Positions 1 to 13,757 of a stretch of 64,000 nt of DNA are shown piece by piece (the first letter of the stretch is position 1; every line of letters starts with the position of its first letter). A model generated the notes under the pieces. It saw only the letters and a list, made by a program, of their open reading frames with translations, had not been told where the DNA came from and ran no database searches. The stretch comes from Rotaria macrura (lineage: Eukaryota; Rotifera; Eurotatoria; Philodinida; Philodinidae). The position numbers were made by a program, and so were the translations under genes. The stretch is taken from assembly GCA_900239685.1 (NCBI GenBank), contig OENT01000552.1, positions 27,020 through 91,019 of the forward strand. The letters are read 5' to 3'.

Positions 1-3000
1 TAATTATATTCAAAGCTCGATTTGAATCATTTACATCACATGTACATGTGTCGCTTTGAAATGTATTTGTTCTTGTTCTCAGTAAGTTTCTTGCACGTTA
101 CTAACGTTGCTGTTGCTGTTGTAGCAGGAATTATAAAAGTGACAATCACAACAACTTGTTCGTGTTGAGTGCTGTTGTTACTTTGAGCAAAACGAAGCAT
201 TGCATGAAACATGGGCTGCACAGACTCTCGTAATACTACTACACCGTTACCAATACAAGGAGGTTTGTATGATAGTTAATCTTTACATTCGAACAATTAT
301 AATTGCATCCCTTAATTCTTATTCTGATAACGTGATGTTGAGTGAAACAATATTAAAAATTATTTTTTTCAGGAGTAAATTTCACAGAGTTTTAAACTCA
401 TATTCATGAAATATTTCCAATGCAAAAAATATTAAGAAAAACAATCGAATTTTTTCGTATTCATCTTCCGTATGATTCTATTTTCGGATCGGTCATTTGA
501 ACATAAAACGATGATATTTTCTTTCATTTGTTACATAAAAACTTAACAGAATAGAAAAAGAAAGTTACGTACATTTTTTTATTTTGCAAAAAATGTCACC
601 TTTACACCATGAACAGTTTAGTAGAAAGAAATTGATGAAGGTCATTATTTTTTCTTTCAAATACGATTAATTATTAATGTCGAGCGTGTTAATTTATGTC
701 AGGTTCATGTTCAATAAATAGACAAACCGTCTGAATAGACTTGTGTCTTTAGTAATGTGAATTCTTTCGTATTATTCAAGCAGATGTTAGTAAGAAGTCT
801 ATGTACATATCAGATCTAGTTTTGAGTATAGATGTTGTAATGAATATGAATGAAAGGCAGTGCAGATTTAATTGTAAGTTAAGCAGCTGGTATGTGCCAT
901 TCATACACGCATCCCATATCTACTTCGGTGTTGTTTTCATTACTTTGATGAAATTCATATATTTATATGTACAAGAGTAACTTTTATTGTTCAAGCAATG
1001 TTTTGTTCACGATGATTTGTGCATACTGGTTTCTGCTTGCCATTGTTTCGGCGCATTTTTAAAATGATCTCATTGATCCCAAACACAGTTTTAAGTTTTT
1101 TAAATTAATTAATAGATAGTTTAGTGTTGTGCAGGACGCTGTAACTATTGTATGATCTAAACTCATTCTCTAGAGTATTAAGACGTCCTACTCAGCACTA
1201 CAATATCTAGCAAGTAATAAAAACAATTTTATTTTCTCTCCGGGCTGAAGAGGTCATTTTAATAATGGTCCGAAATTCTGGTCTCCCATAAATATTAGGA
1301 TGTCACTAAATCTTAACTAATATTTTGTTGCTAGCAACAATTTAATTCTGAAATTCATCTTAAATGTAAACTACGGTTTATTGTTCATATTAGTCTATTA
1401 TTTACGTATATGTATGTTTCACTTTTAACTTTTTTGGGATAGCTTTGTTCAATGAAGAAATGGTTAAATCGCATAAAACAACTGATATTACTCTTTGTTT
1501 GAATTCATCGTAAACACATTTTTCATTTTAAATTGTCCTATACCTCTAAATTTGATACAAGAACATATAGCCTGAAATTCTTGTTTCTATTATTGATAAT
1601 ATAACATCAAACATTAATCCATCATGCTGAGCTATTTATTTCTTTGAAGATTCTTATGATAACTTGGAATGTCTATCATTTATATCTTTCTGATTTAGAT
1701 GCGCAACAACATGGTTTACATCCACCACGCAACGTTCATCCAACTCGTTCACCATTGGCGAGCAAAAGTTCGTTAAATCGAATAAAAATAATTACTTGTC
1801 TGAAATCAATATATACTTGTTTATGTTTAGATCAATCCAACGATCACCACCGAGTGAATGGTTCTTCACCTCATACGGTAATTTTCACTCGAAAAAAAAA
1901 GCAAAATTGATGAAACATTCTCTTGCATTTGCTAGCAATCAATCGAATACTATTCCATTCAGTAGAGATGAATTTAATCATAGAAGCAGACTCATAAAAA
2001 TGTTTCCATTGACGATTTTTTATTGATTCCAAAAGAACTTTCTATTCTTTGTAAAATTTCATCACTTGCTTAGGAACAAACAAACATACCGAAGCAGATC
2101 TTGTGAATAAATAAATAATCAGAGAAAAGTCAATCTGTACTCAACATTATAGATTAAACTCGAAAACTCTGAGAATATACTTTATTATAGATGTAAGATT
2201 CTAAAATGCCATTGAAATATATACAGATACTAATATATTTTTTCTAATTTCTTTTTGAAAGTGTCTGTATAAACTCGGATTTCACACTGATTCGATTCGG
2301 AATTCATATTTAGCCGAATGATTTTTCACATGTTTAAAAATGATGCTTTGATTATTTATTTAAAAAAAATTTTAATTGACAAGGTTTTAGTTGAATAGAA
2401 TTCTACTATTTTGTGTAAGGCATCAGAAATAACCATGAGCTTTTCGAAATTAATATTAAAATCATTCATTCGAGTAGACACCATTGTATTATGTGTCGTT
2501 GATTTTATCAATTGAAAAATCAGACGTAAGATCTTGAACACCAGATACGATTGTACAAAAAATAGACGTCTCAGAAATTTTTGATCCATTAGATGTATAA
2601 GATTCTTGTCGAATCTTGCAGAATGAATTAATGTAAATTCTGGATCTCTCAACATTGACTTGAGAACTTGAATTTCATCGCATAATCAACGAAAATTGAC
2701 TTTGATTTGTACTACGAAACAGAGCTCCAAATGGGATTGTCATGCAATATTAAATTCTATGGTTTATCAAGTATCTTACAAAATTTTCATATTGCAGAAA
2801 ACTCTTCTATATTTTTACTTTTCAATTACAATCTATTTTAAAAAATAGAAGAAGAATTAACTTAGCTTTCTTATATTCTCGATAACGTTACAAGTGTAAT
2901 TAGTACAACAACAATGCTTTACAAACCACATTATTCTTAAAATGAAATCGACTAGTTTTTATTTCTCTTCTTGCCTTTGTGGTTTTATATACACTGATTT

Positions 3001-3744
3001 ATGGTTCATTTCAACATTCAAAGACACTCAGAGTTGCAACTTTTCCACAATAGAAAATAAGAACGAAACATGATATTGATTCTCGTTAATGTCTACAGAC
3101 GTCATCTTTTATACAAATATTTCATACACAAAAAATCCGCTAAATATCCCATCCGACCAATCTTTCATCCCATCCCATCCTATGTATCCATGTTTCATCC
3201 CAACACGTCCCATGGGATGAGATGGGATGGTATGGGATTGTCTCATCCTATTCCGAGCTCTGCTGCGAAAGGTTTTAGCACTTGACTTTCCAAAAAATTT
3301 TCATTCGATTTCGAGAAATAAATGATGATTAACATTGTGAAACTTGTGTTTAAATGGTCGATGATAGCACATGTGTTCAATCCTGCCCTATCATGTTTAC
3401 ACCACTAGATGAAATTGTAATGAATATAATAGGTTCTTAAAGAAGTTCACTAAAACTTTGTTATATGACGAAGAGTTTTGAATTAAATGTTCATTAAGGT
3501 ATCTTTTGATTAGGAATTCCATTAATTTCGTAAGTAAAACTACAGAGCGTTTTTCAATTTGATAAAGCTTATATTCGATAGAGAATAGTATCTGATGAAA
3601 AATAATGGTAAATTGACTGTAGCACAGGTTACGAAATAGCATATTGAAAACTTGATCATTTACTGATGTGAGCATAACTAAAAAAATTTATTAAGAAAAA
3701 TACGCTATTGAAATTTCTATTTTAACTGTGAACTGGTTATTTAG
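1..3744. other. Stretch without a firm gene; one weak exon candidate
   Basis: No open frame here has a recognisable domain or convincing coding character. The one stretch that might be exonic is about 1700-1880 on the plus strand. There a polar, Pro/Ser/His-rich frame follows a TTTAG and ends near a GGTAAT. It could be an upstream exon of the ZZ/kinase gene, which must have one, but nothing ties the two together. A CCCATCC/GGATGGG hairpin at 3146-3249 is listed separately. The rest is AT-rich sequence with no visible structure. Confidence 0.45.
3146..3249. repeat. CCCATCC/GGATGGG inverted minisatellite
   Basis: Several CCCATC units on the plus strand are followed, after a short spacer, by the complementary GGGATGAGATGGGATGG units. 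The two halves can fold into an imperfect GC-rich hairpin inside AT-rich DNA. It looks like a simple repeat that became inverted. No function is implied. Confidence 0.6.
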
Positions 3745-6700
3745 AAAATTCAAGATAACGGAGGTAATGTGCATAAGAAACAAATACGAGACAATCATCT
3801 TGGTAAAAAAGAAAATTCTACTGTAAATGATGGCAATACACATCATACAAAATGTGATATATGTGACAAATGGCCTATAATGTGCGATCGTTACCGATGC
3901 TTGGAATGTACTGATTTTGATGTGTGCGGTGAATGTTTTGAAAAACGGCGAGAAACAGAAGATCATAGGAGTGGACATGCTTACGTACATTTTAAGCTGC
4001 CTATGCAATTATTCGGTATGATGATCAATGATGTTGATACAGAAGTGACAATGGAAAGATTAATACAATATTTCCATTCTACTAAGCATGAAGGAGTTGC
4101 CTGTGATGGTTGTTCAGTGAAGTCCATTGCAGGTATCCGATTCAAATGTGATACATGTCCAAGTTACGATTTGTGTTTGAAATGTATGAAGAAGAAAAAA
4201 CAAACTCGACATCATACAGCGAAACACCCACTTATTGTCATGGATGAAAATAATTTGAACCCAATTGAAATAGATGATATTGAACTGGGCATGAAACTTG
4301 GTCAAGGCAATTTCGGTAAGAGTGACATATTGACCATTGATTCTTTTAGCATGCCTAAACATCTGAAGTTACAAAACAGTAAACGTCATGCAATTCTGAG
4401 ATTCGATAGTTATTTTTATTTTTTATGTTACCCTTTTGCTTCATAAAACCAATAGAGGAAACAAGTATCAACTTACTAGAAATAGTAAGCAGATTCACGC
4501 TTATATACTCGTACTATCAAAACCTAAATCATATGTAATAGCTGATTTAAATATTTTCTTTATACCGATTATCTTCTTAAATTATTCTTTACTGGATAAG
4601 TGTTGTGTTTGAGATTTGAATCATAATTGCTATAAGCATTCTATATTTAGATATAATACGTATATCGTTCGATCTTTTTTTTGGCTGAAGTAGGCTTATA
4701 TTAGGTCGCATTATCTGTAGTTCCTTCGACGAAGATAATCAACACTGAGTCTAAATATCATAATTATAGATCATCGTTCATCGTAGGTAACTCCGTAGTA
4801 CATTTACGTAATTGCTTTTACCTGTGCTACTTTATAGACTCGGAGTAGCATTTTCATCAGACATTTTTTTACTAATTAGGTTCTCACGCTATTATACATT
4901 TCAAAGTAGAACATGTCTTTCATTATTTGGAATAGATTTTTCTAGCAAGCACATAGACAGTTGCAGTTTTCATCATGAGAAAGAGAAAAATTGGGACTGC
5001 ATTTAATCAATGGGATTAATTTTCGGTGGTCATTCTTCAGGCGATTTTATGACTTCGATTTGATCATTCTATAGAACGAATTCTCCACTTTTGATCTACA
5101 TAAGGTTCAACTTTCTAGCTTATTGCGTTCCCGAATTATGAGGACTTTTTTAGGATCTGAGATCGCTTGGAAAAAGAACTTAACAGGAGTAACTCATCAA
5201 CCTGAGTCGTTCGGTGCTACTTATTATTAGATTCTAAATACATTAAAACTATCATATGAAAATCTTCGAAGACTTAACCAATAGCGCTAGATTACGTCAT
5301 GATATGAAATTTCAGAACCAATTCAACTGCATTGCTAGTGCATTTGATATCTAATAATTAGTAGCATTACACGAATCAGTGTGATGAATTATTCCTGTTA
5401 AGATCCTTTTCCGGGTGATCCAAATAAGTCAGCCCAGCAATTTCCCGTTTCGGAAGAATTCTTATAATTCATGTACGTAATGTCGTGCGAAAAATGTTCA
5501 TCGGCAATCTATCCGATTGATCAAATTTAATTCCAATTTTTGTCTTTTTAATGGGGAAAACTACAACTCTCTGTCGTCTTCCTAGCAAACGTTATTTCGA
5601 AAAGCAATAGTTCTCCTCTATTTTGAAATGGACAAATGTTCAACGATCACAAATCGCGCTCATGTTTAATTATTTCAATCAGATAATATCTGTAAAATTA
5701 ATAGTTCAAAATAGCTGATTGTGGCGTCTGCTGTTGAAATACACGTATAAAGAGCAATATAAAAAAGAGTTTCTACATACGTATATCGTGGATTATCTCA
5801 GATCTACCAAAATAGTGTCAAATCTTTGAACTATCGTGAGTATTGCATCCCATGTATGTACATCGATATTCTGATGAGATTTTAAGTCAATCACTATAAT
5901 GATTTCCAATACTTCCATTTTATCGGATATGTTTCGTCTCTCGATCTGTACACATATATAAATATTAATTTTGTTGGAATTTAAAATGACCATCTATTTT
6001 AGGTTCGGTGTATAAAGCAAAATGGGTTTCCAGAAACCAACAAATTGCTTGCAAAGTATTCGATATTTTACTAAATCCATCGCTAATAGAAAGTTTTGTC
6101 AAAGAATTAGCTGCATACAATGAATTATCTGGTGCATATATTCTTAAATTGTACGGTTTTGTTCTTCATTCACCGACGGATAGTGATGGTAGAGTACAAT
6201 CTATGTTAATTATGGAATATATGAGTAAAGGCAGTTTGACATCTGTCATACGCAAGGAAAAACTCTCTTACATTACTAAACTCAATATGGCTTTGAATAT
6301 TGCTAGTGGAATGCGCAAATTACATGGTCGTAAAATGATTCATCGTCATATTCGACCAGATAATATTCTCGTCAATGATCATTATACAGCTAAAATTGGT
6401 GACCTAGGTATTGCATACAGAATTGAAAATAAAGGTCAAGAAATGATCACAAATACTGGATGTATATCTTATATGCCACCGGAATTTTATGATCATAAAT
6501 GTGATCAATCTCTCGACGTCTTTACATTCGGTCTTACACTTTACTTTTTATTTACAGAGACTGAACATACATTTCAAGACGAAGGAAATATAATCATTTT
6601 AAATAAGAGAAGTATAGTTTTTCAAGAAATTATTGAACGATGCGTGGATGCTGATCCAAAAACACGTCCACTAGCCACTGAGCTTGAAGCTTTCTTCACT

Positions 6701-7030
6701 CTCTATAAACGTACGTTCGAAAAACATGCCGCTGTCGATGATTTCAACTACAAGAGTCAACCAATTCATCAGCAAAATCATTTCTTTCTCGAATTTTATA
6801 GATCTTTTCATAGCAAAGACAATGCAATACTAGAAGCTAATTTCTCACGCGCAAGATCGAATTCTTATGACTTTACGGATTCGGATGCAATTAAATCTGC
6901 TGTTTTCAGCATGTTGATGAAAACTGTTCTGGAAAAAGATGTAGAAGAGCAATTGACTGGTCATGGAGAAGGTATCAATAATGGCAACAATGATTTTAAT
7001 CGGAATACTTATGATTACAATGATGATTAG
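3745..7030 (+). CDS. Two ZZ zinc fingers plus kinase-like domain (probable pseudokinase), 5' partial
   Basis: Two exons, 3745-4315 and 6003-7030, joined across a 1687-bp intron with a GGTAAG donor and a TTTTAG acceptor. The junction codon completes the glycine loop (LGQGNFG-SVYKAKW), so the splice is secure; together they give 532 residues. Exon 1 carries two ZZ-type zinc fingers, each with paired CxxC motifs and trailing histidines. Exon 2 is a protein-kinase fold with the ATP-binding lysine in ACKVF, a MEYMSKGSL hinge, DLG in place of DFG, a PPE motif and DVFTFG. The catalytic loop reads HRHIRPDN (6341-6358) instead of HRD, so the catalytic Asp is His and catalysis is probably lost. No in-frame ATG exists before the first finger and a TTTAG precedes 3745, so at least one 5' exon is missing. 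The C-terminal ~120 residues are polar and unassigned. Role inferred: adaptor or scaffold signalling protein. Confidence 0.85.
4893..5638. mobile_element. Old fold-back element inside the ZZ/kinase intron
   Basis: The left half (about 4893-5235) and the reverse complement of the right half (about 5335-5638) align along most of their length with substitutions and small gaps. Shared blocks include TAGCAAG/TAGGAAG, GAGAAAAATTGG/GACAAAAATTGG, and CTTAACAGGA followed by TATTAGAT. A loop of roughly 100 bp separates the arms. This is a long inverted repeat of MITE or fold-back type, clearly old, and it accounts for nearly half of an intron that is long for this genome. Confidence 0.6.
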
Positions 7031-7105
7031 GCAGATATCATCGAACAGAAAGACTTATTTTCTATGCAACACTAAATCTATATGTTATGTTTGTTTGTTC
7101 TAGTT

Positions 7106-7111
7106 AATAAA
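7106..7111 (+). terminator. Poly(A) signal of the ZZ/kinase gene
   Basis: AATAAA lies 76 bp after the TAG of the kinase exon, in an AT-rich 3' region. It is the first canonical signal downstream. Confidence 0.5.
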
Positions 7112-9747
7112 ACTTGCATTGTTATCGTGCACTTTTTATTTTACATTTTAACCATTACGAGTACGAGGTTGAAAGACTAATACAACGAATCAAGCTATTC
7201 GGTTTGGCTAGTCCACATCGCCTTTCAAGAATCATTAATTTCATGACTAGTCAAAATAGGAGTTTAATAAAGGCATTCAACCAAAAAGAAAATTCACACA
7301 ATCATTCTGCAAATCCATACAGAAGAGCAGATAATTGTATGCTCGAAGAATCAATAGACTATCTAATAGTCCTAACTCGAACAGTATCTTTTATTCTAAT
7401 GAGGTAACTTAAAATGCCATTCAAACCGTTGATTCGAAAATTCGAGGCCCATAGTAAACAAAATTTTGCAACTGTTATCATTGTCTTTGGTATCTAATTC
7501 TATAGAATCTACAGATATTTATTATTCGAACTCATGAATACAAGTACTGATTGTCTTGAGATAGTTACTTTCTGGCTTTCAGATGCCTCGCTAAAAGAAA
7601 CATGATAAAAAAGAAAGTAAGAACGTATAATAAAGTTGTCCTAGTTTGTAGATGATACTTCTCAAAGATCATTTTGAATAAGTAGCTTACTTCCGAGAGT
7701 CATTGGCCTGCTCAATCAGAGTATACAACTTTGTAGAAGCTCTGCGAAGAACGTGGAGGATTTCAACGGCACCCAATGTGAGAAATGCGACAGCAAGAAT
7801 GGTCACAGATTTTCATCCGATAGTATCAGATCGTACATGATCAAACAAGATCCTATGGAAAGTCTTCGTTTTTGAATTCCTACAATAATAATTACGGTAA
7901 GGATCTTCTATCATTCATCAATCAGATCTTATATGATCAGATAATTTTGGGCATTCAGGATTCCGTTGTTTGATCGCAGAAATCGATACTATTAGTTGTT
8001 CTGTTGTTCTTTGTGTCAGTCAAGAATCAATTTCGAAGTGGATGTAGGCCTGGCCACGACTTTTTCCAATCCAAACCCAGAGAAAAATCGACAACCACAC
8101 CCATCAAAAAGTAAACTGGCTCATATATGATTCGGATCTTTTACCGGACTATTTTTTCATTGAAAAATTTACTCATATGCTCCCTGTCAACCGTCGATCA
8201 AAACGTGAATTCTATCAGAGCGCTGTTTTCGTGATTATTCATTAACCACTTCGGTTTTGATCGACCACTAACAGAGACCGAATGAGCCAATTTTTCATCG
8301 CAAAAGAATAGTCCATGAGAAAATTCGAATCGTATATGAATCGACTTAATTTGTAATGCTGATTCCAAATCTGTAACAAAGCCATCCGACTTCTTTACCA
8401 GTTTTCAGAAATCCAATGCAACTTTCCAGAGTTCCTCTGAAAATCAATCTTAGAATTTTTTTCTCAGACATAATTTTCATGATGAAAATATGCTCTTGGA
8501 ATTTGACTATCGAAAGATGAAAACAGCAGTTCACTATCTTGTTTCTATCTAAAGTTCTTCAAGAAGCAGCCGAGTATCCTGACCTCTGGGACGAATAACA
8601 GCTTTCAATGCATCTAATTTCGTAGTTTCGAGACAATTCTTAAGTTTCATTATACCTCGCCTGTTTTCGCATGATCTGGTAAAAGCATCGAAATACATAT
8701 GACAGCCACCAAGTGATGAGGGTATATGCACATGAGATGTGTTCTAGAGGATTCATCCTATTATTCCAAAACCATTTCTTTAAGGATTAGTTTGAATATA
8801 ATTACATTAAAGAGTTTTTTCCTCTTTCCCCTGTTTTGATGAATATCAGATAAAAGGAGCACATTGGTAAAAAAACGTGTTCTGTCGGAAAAAATGGCGA
8901 AAGAGTAGGCCATTGCTATACTTTTAGATTATGGCAATACGCTCTGTAAAATTCCTATGCATAGAAAATGGTTGCAGTCAATAATATCCTATCATAATAT
9001 CGATAGATGATGTATCTGTCTAACCTATAGAGAATTATTGACTTCTTTAGCAAATGTTGAAAGTATGAGATCATAGCCAAAATTCCGATAGGAACAATGT
9101 TATTTGCTAAAATAAACCGTTTTTAATTTACAACAAGAAGTTCTGTTTCATAGACAAAAATATTTAATCTATCTCAATGGTCATGCATTAAAAATACTGA
9201 TGTTCATTTAAAAATAATCATTTGAAGATTATTCTTACAAATAAGGAAAATGTTTTTCAAGCCGATAGAGATATTGATACAAATAAATCTTGATGCTAAT
9301 GGCAGAGAAACAGTCGTTTTTAGGTATCATCGGTGAACATTTACTTCGCTCTACTAATGTGGCAAACTTCTAACAAAGTTGTAGAGCAACTCTATTGAAC
9401 ATTATGAATGATAATTATAGTGTTTAGTGGGAAAATCTATGAAGTCATCATAGATTTTCATTACTACAGTACGCACAAAAAAGGTAAAAATTTCATTCTA
9501 AGTAGTTCGTTATTATCTCAAAATAATTATTTACAAATAAAAAGGAGATGAAATTACGTTTTCTAATATAAAATCAAGTAATATTATCAAATAAAATGAA
9601 ATCTCTATCAATAGTTGCTTTCTTTCAAATATCTATCATCACTTCGATTAAATATTTAATCGTCTTTCATTCGTATTATCCTATGGCATAAACATATACA
9701 CAATGTGCATTCATTAGCGACTATTATTTAGAAAAAAGTGCCAGTAA
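7112..9747. other. Non-coding stretch
   Basis: No frame over 100 codons and no recognisable domain. The short frames at 7114-7407 and 8346-8731 have no homology I recognise and look random. The only structure noted is the inverted repeat at 8121-8342. Confidence 0.55.
8121..8342. mobile_element. Small inverted-repeat (MITE-like) element
   Basis: The left arm, from CATATATGATTCGGAT to CGATCAAAAC (about 8121-8206), matches the reverse complement of about 8256-8342 at roughly 70-75% by eye. Shared words include GGACTATT, ATGAAAAATT and GTCGATCAAAAC. The loop is about 50 bp. No coding capacity. Confidence 0.6.
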
Positions 9748-10218
9748 CAAAACAGACAAACTTTTTCAAAAAAGCGTTTAAGCGCTCAAAGAAGGACTGA
9801 AAATCTTGAAGAAGTGGGCATGTGTTGATGACAATCGAGGTTCCCGATGGTGAGCGAAAAACGCTCATTTTCTCTCTTTCTTGTGCGTTTAACCACATTT
9901 TCGCCCAAAAAATGCGTATAAATCCATATAACAAAGAGGAGAAGTGGTTGTTTATTGCATGGTCGTTATCAATGACTGGATCATAATAAGAGTTCTTAAG
10001 TATGAAAAAGACGACCACTTCTTCTCTTTTTTTATGGATTTATACGCATTTTTTGGGCGAAAATGTGGTTAAACTCACAAGAAAGAGAGAAAGTGAGCGT
10101 TTTCCGCTCACCATCGGGAACCTCGATTGTCATCAACACACGCCCACTTCTTCACGATTTTCGGTCCTTCTTTGAGCGCTTAAACACATTTTTGAAAAAC
10201 TGTGCCTGCTTGGGCAAT
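9748..10218. mobile_element. Young fold-back element with ~200-bp arms
   Basis: The left arm 9748-9950 and right arm 10013-10218 are near-identical inverted copies around a ~62-bp centre. Over long runs only scattered mismatches are seen. Each arm contains the same AGCGTT/AACGCT subrepeats and the same short open frame, read outward (minus strand on the left, plus on the right), giving twin peptides around EREKxSVFRSPSGTSIVINT. The frames are probably a by-product of the duplicated arm. The high arm identity suggests recent insertion or arm homogenisation. No transposase is present, so it must be non-autonomous. Confidence 0.85.
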
Positions 10219-13200
10219 GGATTTAAAAACTCAACTAACGACAAAACTTTATTTTTATATTTATACAATCTTCAGCTTTCTAAGAGAACAATTAAATTCA
10301 ATGTCTGTTCAATTAATATGAGTTAAATGATTATTTATATTGTGTAAGTTCATGTTCATATCCTCAATATACTATGCACATCATCTTGATGAAGAACTGA
10401 TAAACTGTTGACATTCGAGTGCTTTCTTAAACGCTAGAAACAGATTATTAATAGCTTTAAAATAGCTGTTGAGTAGTAAATGTTTATTTGTAGATGAAAT
10501 ACGAACTGTAGAATTATAAACTGGAATCTAAAAGAACCATACGATTATCAACATTCAGATGAAATTTACTGAATAATCCTAACGGTAGACATGCAAAACA
10601 AACCTTGGTGCTGTGATTCGAAATACGAGTATAATTAATCAAATACCTACAAGCGTTAAAATAGCTTTTCGTTTGAATGCTCTAACGTTTGAGATGAAAA
10701 ATAAACCCTGGAGCTGCAATTATCATCTCAAAACAAAAACCTTCATTATAAGATAAGCAAAGGTTTTTACTTGAATACCCAAACTGTAGAAAACAACACA
10801 AACTGTATAGATAGAAAAAAATCAAATGTAACTTTTATTTCTAAAGATAGCAATCATTGATCATGAACTCATTTATAAATGATTTCTCTTTCAAAAAAAT
10901 CGTTTCAAAATAAAGGAATAAATATATTTACAAAAAAAGGTTTATTTTTTAAAATGACTTGAACGAAAAAGTACCTGAAATAAGACTGAGCCTGTTTAAA
11001 TGAACAATCAGAATTTCCAAGTCAAAATATGTTTGGATGCATTTTTGCTGCAAAACCGATCTTCATATACTTGGGATCCGATGATTGTTATAAGTTTCAT
11101 CATGTTCGATTATACTACGTTTCAGAACAAGAAACAGGGACAAGGATGAAGAAATAATCTTTAAATTCATCGAATCATCATATCAAAATTTTTATAAAGA
11201 TAATAGGCTTTATTATGTAGAAAAAAGTGTCTTCTGTCATGCGAAACTTTGCGGGAAATGGTCTCATCTAAAGTGTAGCTTTAGCAACGAAAAAACCTGA
11301 TCGACACGAGTATTTTTTTCCGAGCGAAAAAACAATACGAACTTTTCATTAGAATAACTTTTCTTTGGTCTGACATCAGAAATGAGGATATTCAACTTCA
11401 TTTTAGGATACAGCACAACTCAATGCATCGATGGATACAGATACGTTTTCATCAGTCGACAAAAAGGAAAAAAACCGTATTAAATGAAAATCCCAAAAAA
11501 TTCATCTGTTCCTACATGTTGGGCAAGTACTTGTTAGCGTCAGTGTTGAACCAAACTAACGCTAAACGATGATTAAGATGCGCCTTCTAATCTAATTGAC
11601 TCAGGACAACTGCCCGGATAGCAGGAGGTGCGGGTTCGATTTCCGCGAATGTCACTTTTTTATCGTTCTGTCACATAACATCAGTGACACTGCTTGTCCC
11701 TTTCGTTCTATATCTGATATATGTATATCTCTTTGCTTTCCTTTCCTTTCCATTCCTATCCATTCCTTTCCGTTCGTTTCTATATCGCTCACATATGAAG
11801 GTAACAGTACTGCACATGAATACTACTCTTCTAAGAAGTAACTAGCTCATAGTACTTGAGACATAAATACAAATTTTTCTAGCACAAGGTGATTTATTTT
11901 TCTTACATCTAATATACAATTTATCAAGATATTTAGATTCAAACAACATTAAAGTGTATGTTTCTTATTTTCAACGATTAATTCGACCTTAAAGGAGGTG
12001 TTTTTTCATAATTGCTAGGCTTCATCATAAATGTATGGAAACATTCAGTATTAATTATTTAGAATAATGCCTTCCGAAATCTCGTGGAAGCATATTCTTA
12101 GTTATATAGTAATTCAATTTCTCGGTTAAGAAAGTATAAATAGTTTCATAACTAGAAACGTATGCACGAAAGTTTCATAGTACTCTACCATATAGAACAA
12201 GCTTCCGAACGACGTTATTATAGATAGCTGTTGTTTTTTGTATTTTATCAGATTTGTAATGAAGACTAAGAATCCTGAACATTATTTTGTTTTGTTGATA
12301 GTTTAACAGAAACTATGTTGAATAAAGCTTATTTCTGTACACATAGAACGAAATAGTAGAGTAAAAGTTGTTATATACAAAAATGAAAACTGTTCAAAAA
12401 GCAAAAGAGTGTATCAAAAATAAGAACTAACTTTTTAAAATGATTTGTTTTTGGCCAAAAGCGAATGTCACAATTTTTTGCGATGATGGCTGAGGGCCGA
12501 TAGAAAAAAGAACGGTGTACAGGTATGCAAATGATTTTTTGTCTAAATACGAAAGTGTCTTCTGTCTTTTTTTTCACAAATAATTGACTATATGTACTTT
12601 TGCTGATACATGCCGTTTCCTTACCTATGCCTTCACGAGCAAATCTTGCGACGATAGTGTATTCATTAGAAGAAACATGTGAGTATCTCGTGGCTTTTAC
12701 AGGTGTCTTTCAAATAAGGTAAAAACATCACACTTATTTTCTTTCGTCCTTAAAGTTGAATCAGCGTTGTATACTATTTTCAGTATATAAACGATAGTAT
12801 TGTGTGAGTTTAAACGGTATTTGTGACATCGTTGTATATATTATTCTGTATAAGTACGTATATTTCTACTCGAAGAGATCATCAATCTGAAATTTTCGAG
12901 TTACTCCTTCCTAAGACCCACGTGAAATCATTTACTTTACAAAATCTTTGATAAAAGAATCCACTATTATTGGGATGAGTTTATTCAAGGGGGAAACAAG
13001 TGATTCGTACTCGATATACAAATTCTAGAGGTTTCATGATAATGGCTATAGAGTATTCCTGAAATTGAAAACAGTATATCTCGGGCACAGTTTCATAATT
13101 TTTCATGAAATTTGAAATTTATCGATGAAATTCGATGTAGATTACGATTACACTCTAAAAACACTTCAATATCACTATCGGCATAAAAGCATTTTTTTAA

Positions 13201-13757
13201 TACAAATTTATCTTTAGGGTCCAATATCATCCTCCATAAGTTTCATTTCGGTCCCATGCTCTGAAGCTGAGACACTGTCTTCAAAAGAATGCTAAATTCA
13301 TCGGTGCTACCTATATATGTTGTCTGACTTCCGATTGAGTTGAACCGCTGGAAGTTAGTGGAGAATGGGTCAACAAACACTTTTTTAGTGGAAGAAATTT
13401 GGAAATTGAAACATAAAAAAGTTTCGTTTACTAAAATCGTATTTTTTGCCTATGTATTTTGTACTATCTGTTCGAATTAGGAGCAGAGCCTCTCGTAAGG
13501 ACAAATTCAGTCTTTCACAAACTATCGCTAATCACAGAAGCAATTTTCAAGATATAAAAATTACTTTTGTCTCAATCGATTCAGCAGAATTTTTTCTACT
13601 CAAATATAAAGAAATGTTTTTTTTCATGTAAGATAGCTTGGGGGAAAAAGTATTTTTTTTAATGAAAAAAGATTTGTTCGAATTAAGAACATTGATTGTA
13701 TATGCATAGTAGACAAACATAGAAGCCGCACATCGACTAACAGAAGTTTATCAAAAT
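10219..13757. other. Non-coding stretch
   Basis: AT-rich, with no frame showing domain or coding character. It holds a tRNA-like relic near 11590-11645. The 12371-12577 and 13446-13631 frames are short and featureless. Confidence 0.55.
11590..11645 (+). pseudogene. tRNA-like relic
   Basis: A B-box-like GGTTCGATTTCC lies inside a T-arm that can pair (GCGGG/TCCGC). It is preceded by a possible anticodon arm CTGC-CCGGATA-GCAG and a degenerate A-box GACTCAGGA. The acceptor stem does not close and base 33 of the loop is C rather than T, so it is not a working tRNA. A tRNA-derived SINE head or tRNA pseudogene are the options. Confidence 0.35.

Noticed and set aside
9728-10326. Two outward-facing frames giving nearly the same peptide
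   Set aside because: Both arise from the arms of the fold-back element; nothing shows they are expressed genes.
11590-11645. Functional tRNA-Ser
   Set aside because: The acceptor stem does not pair and base 33 is not T.
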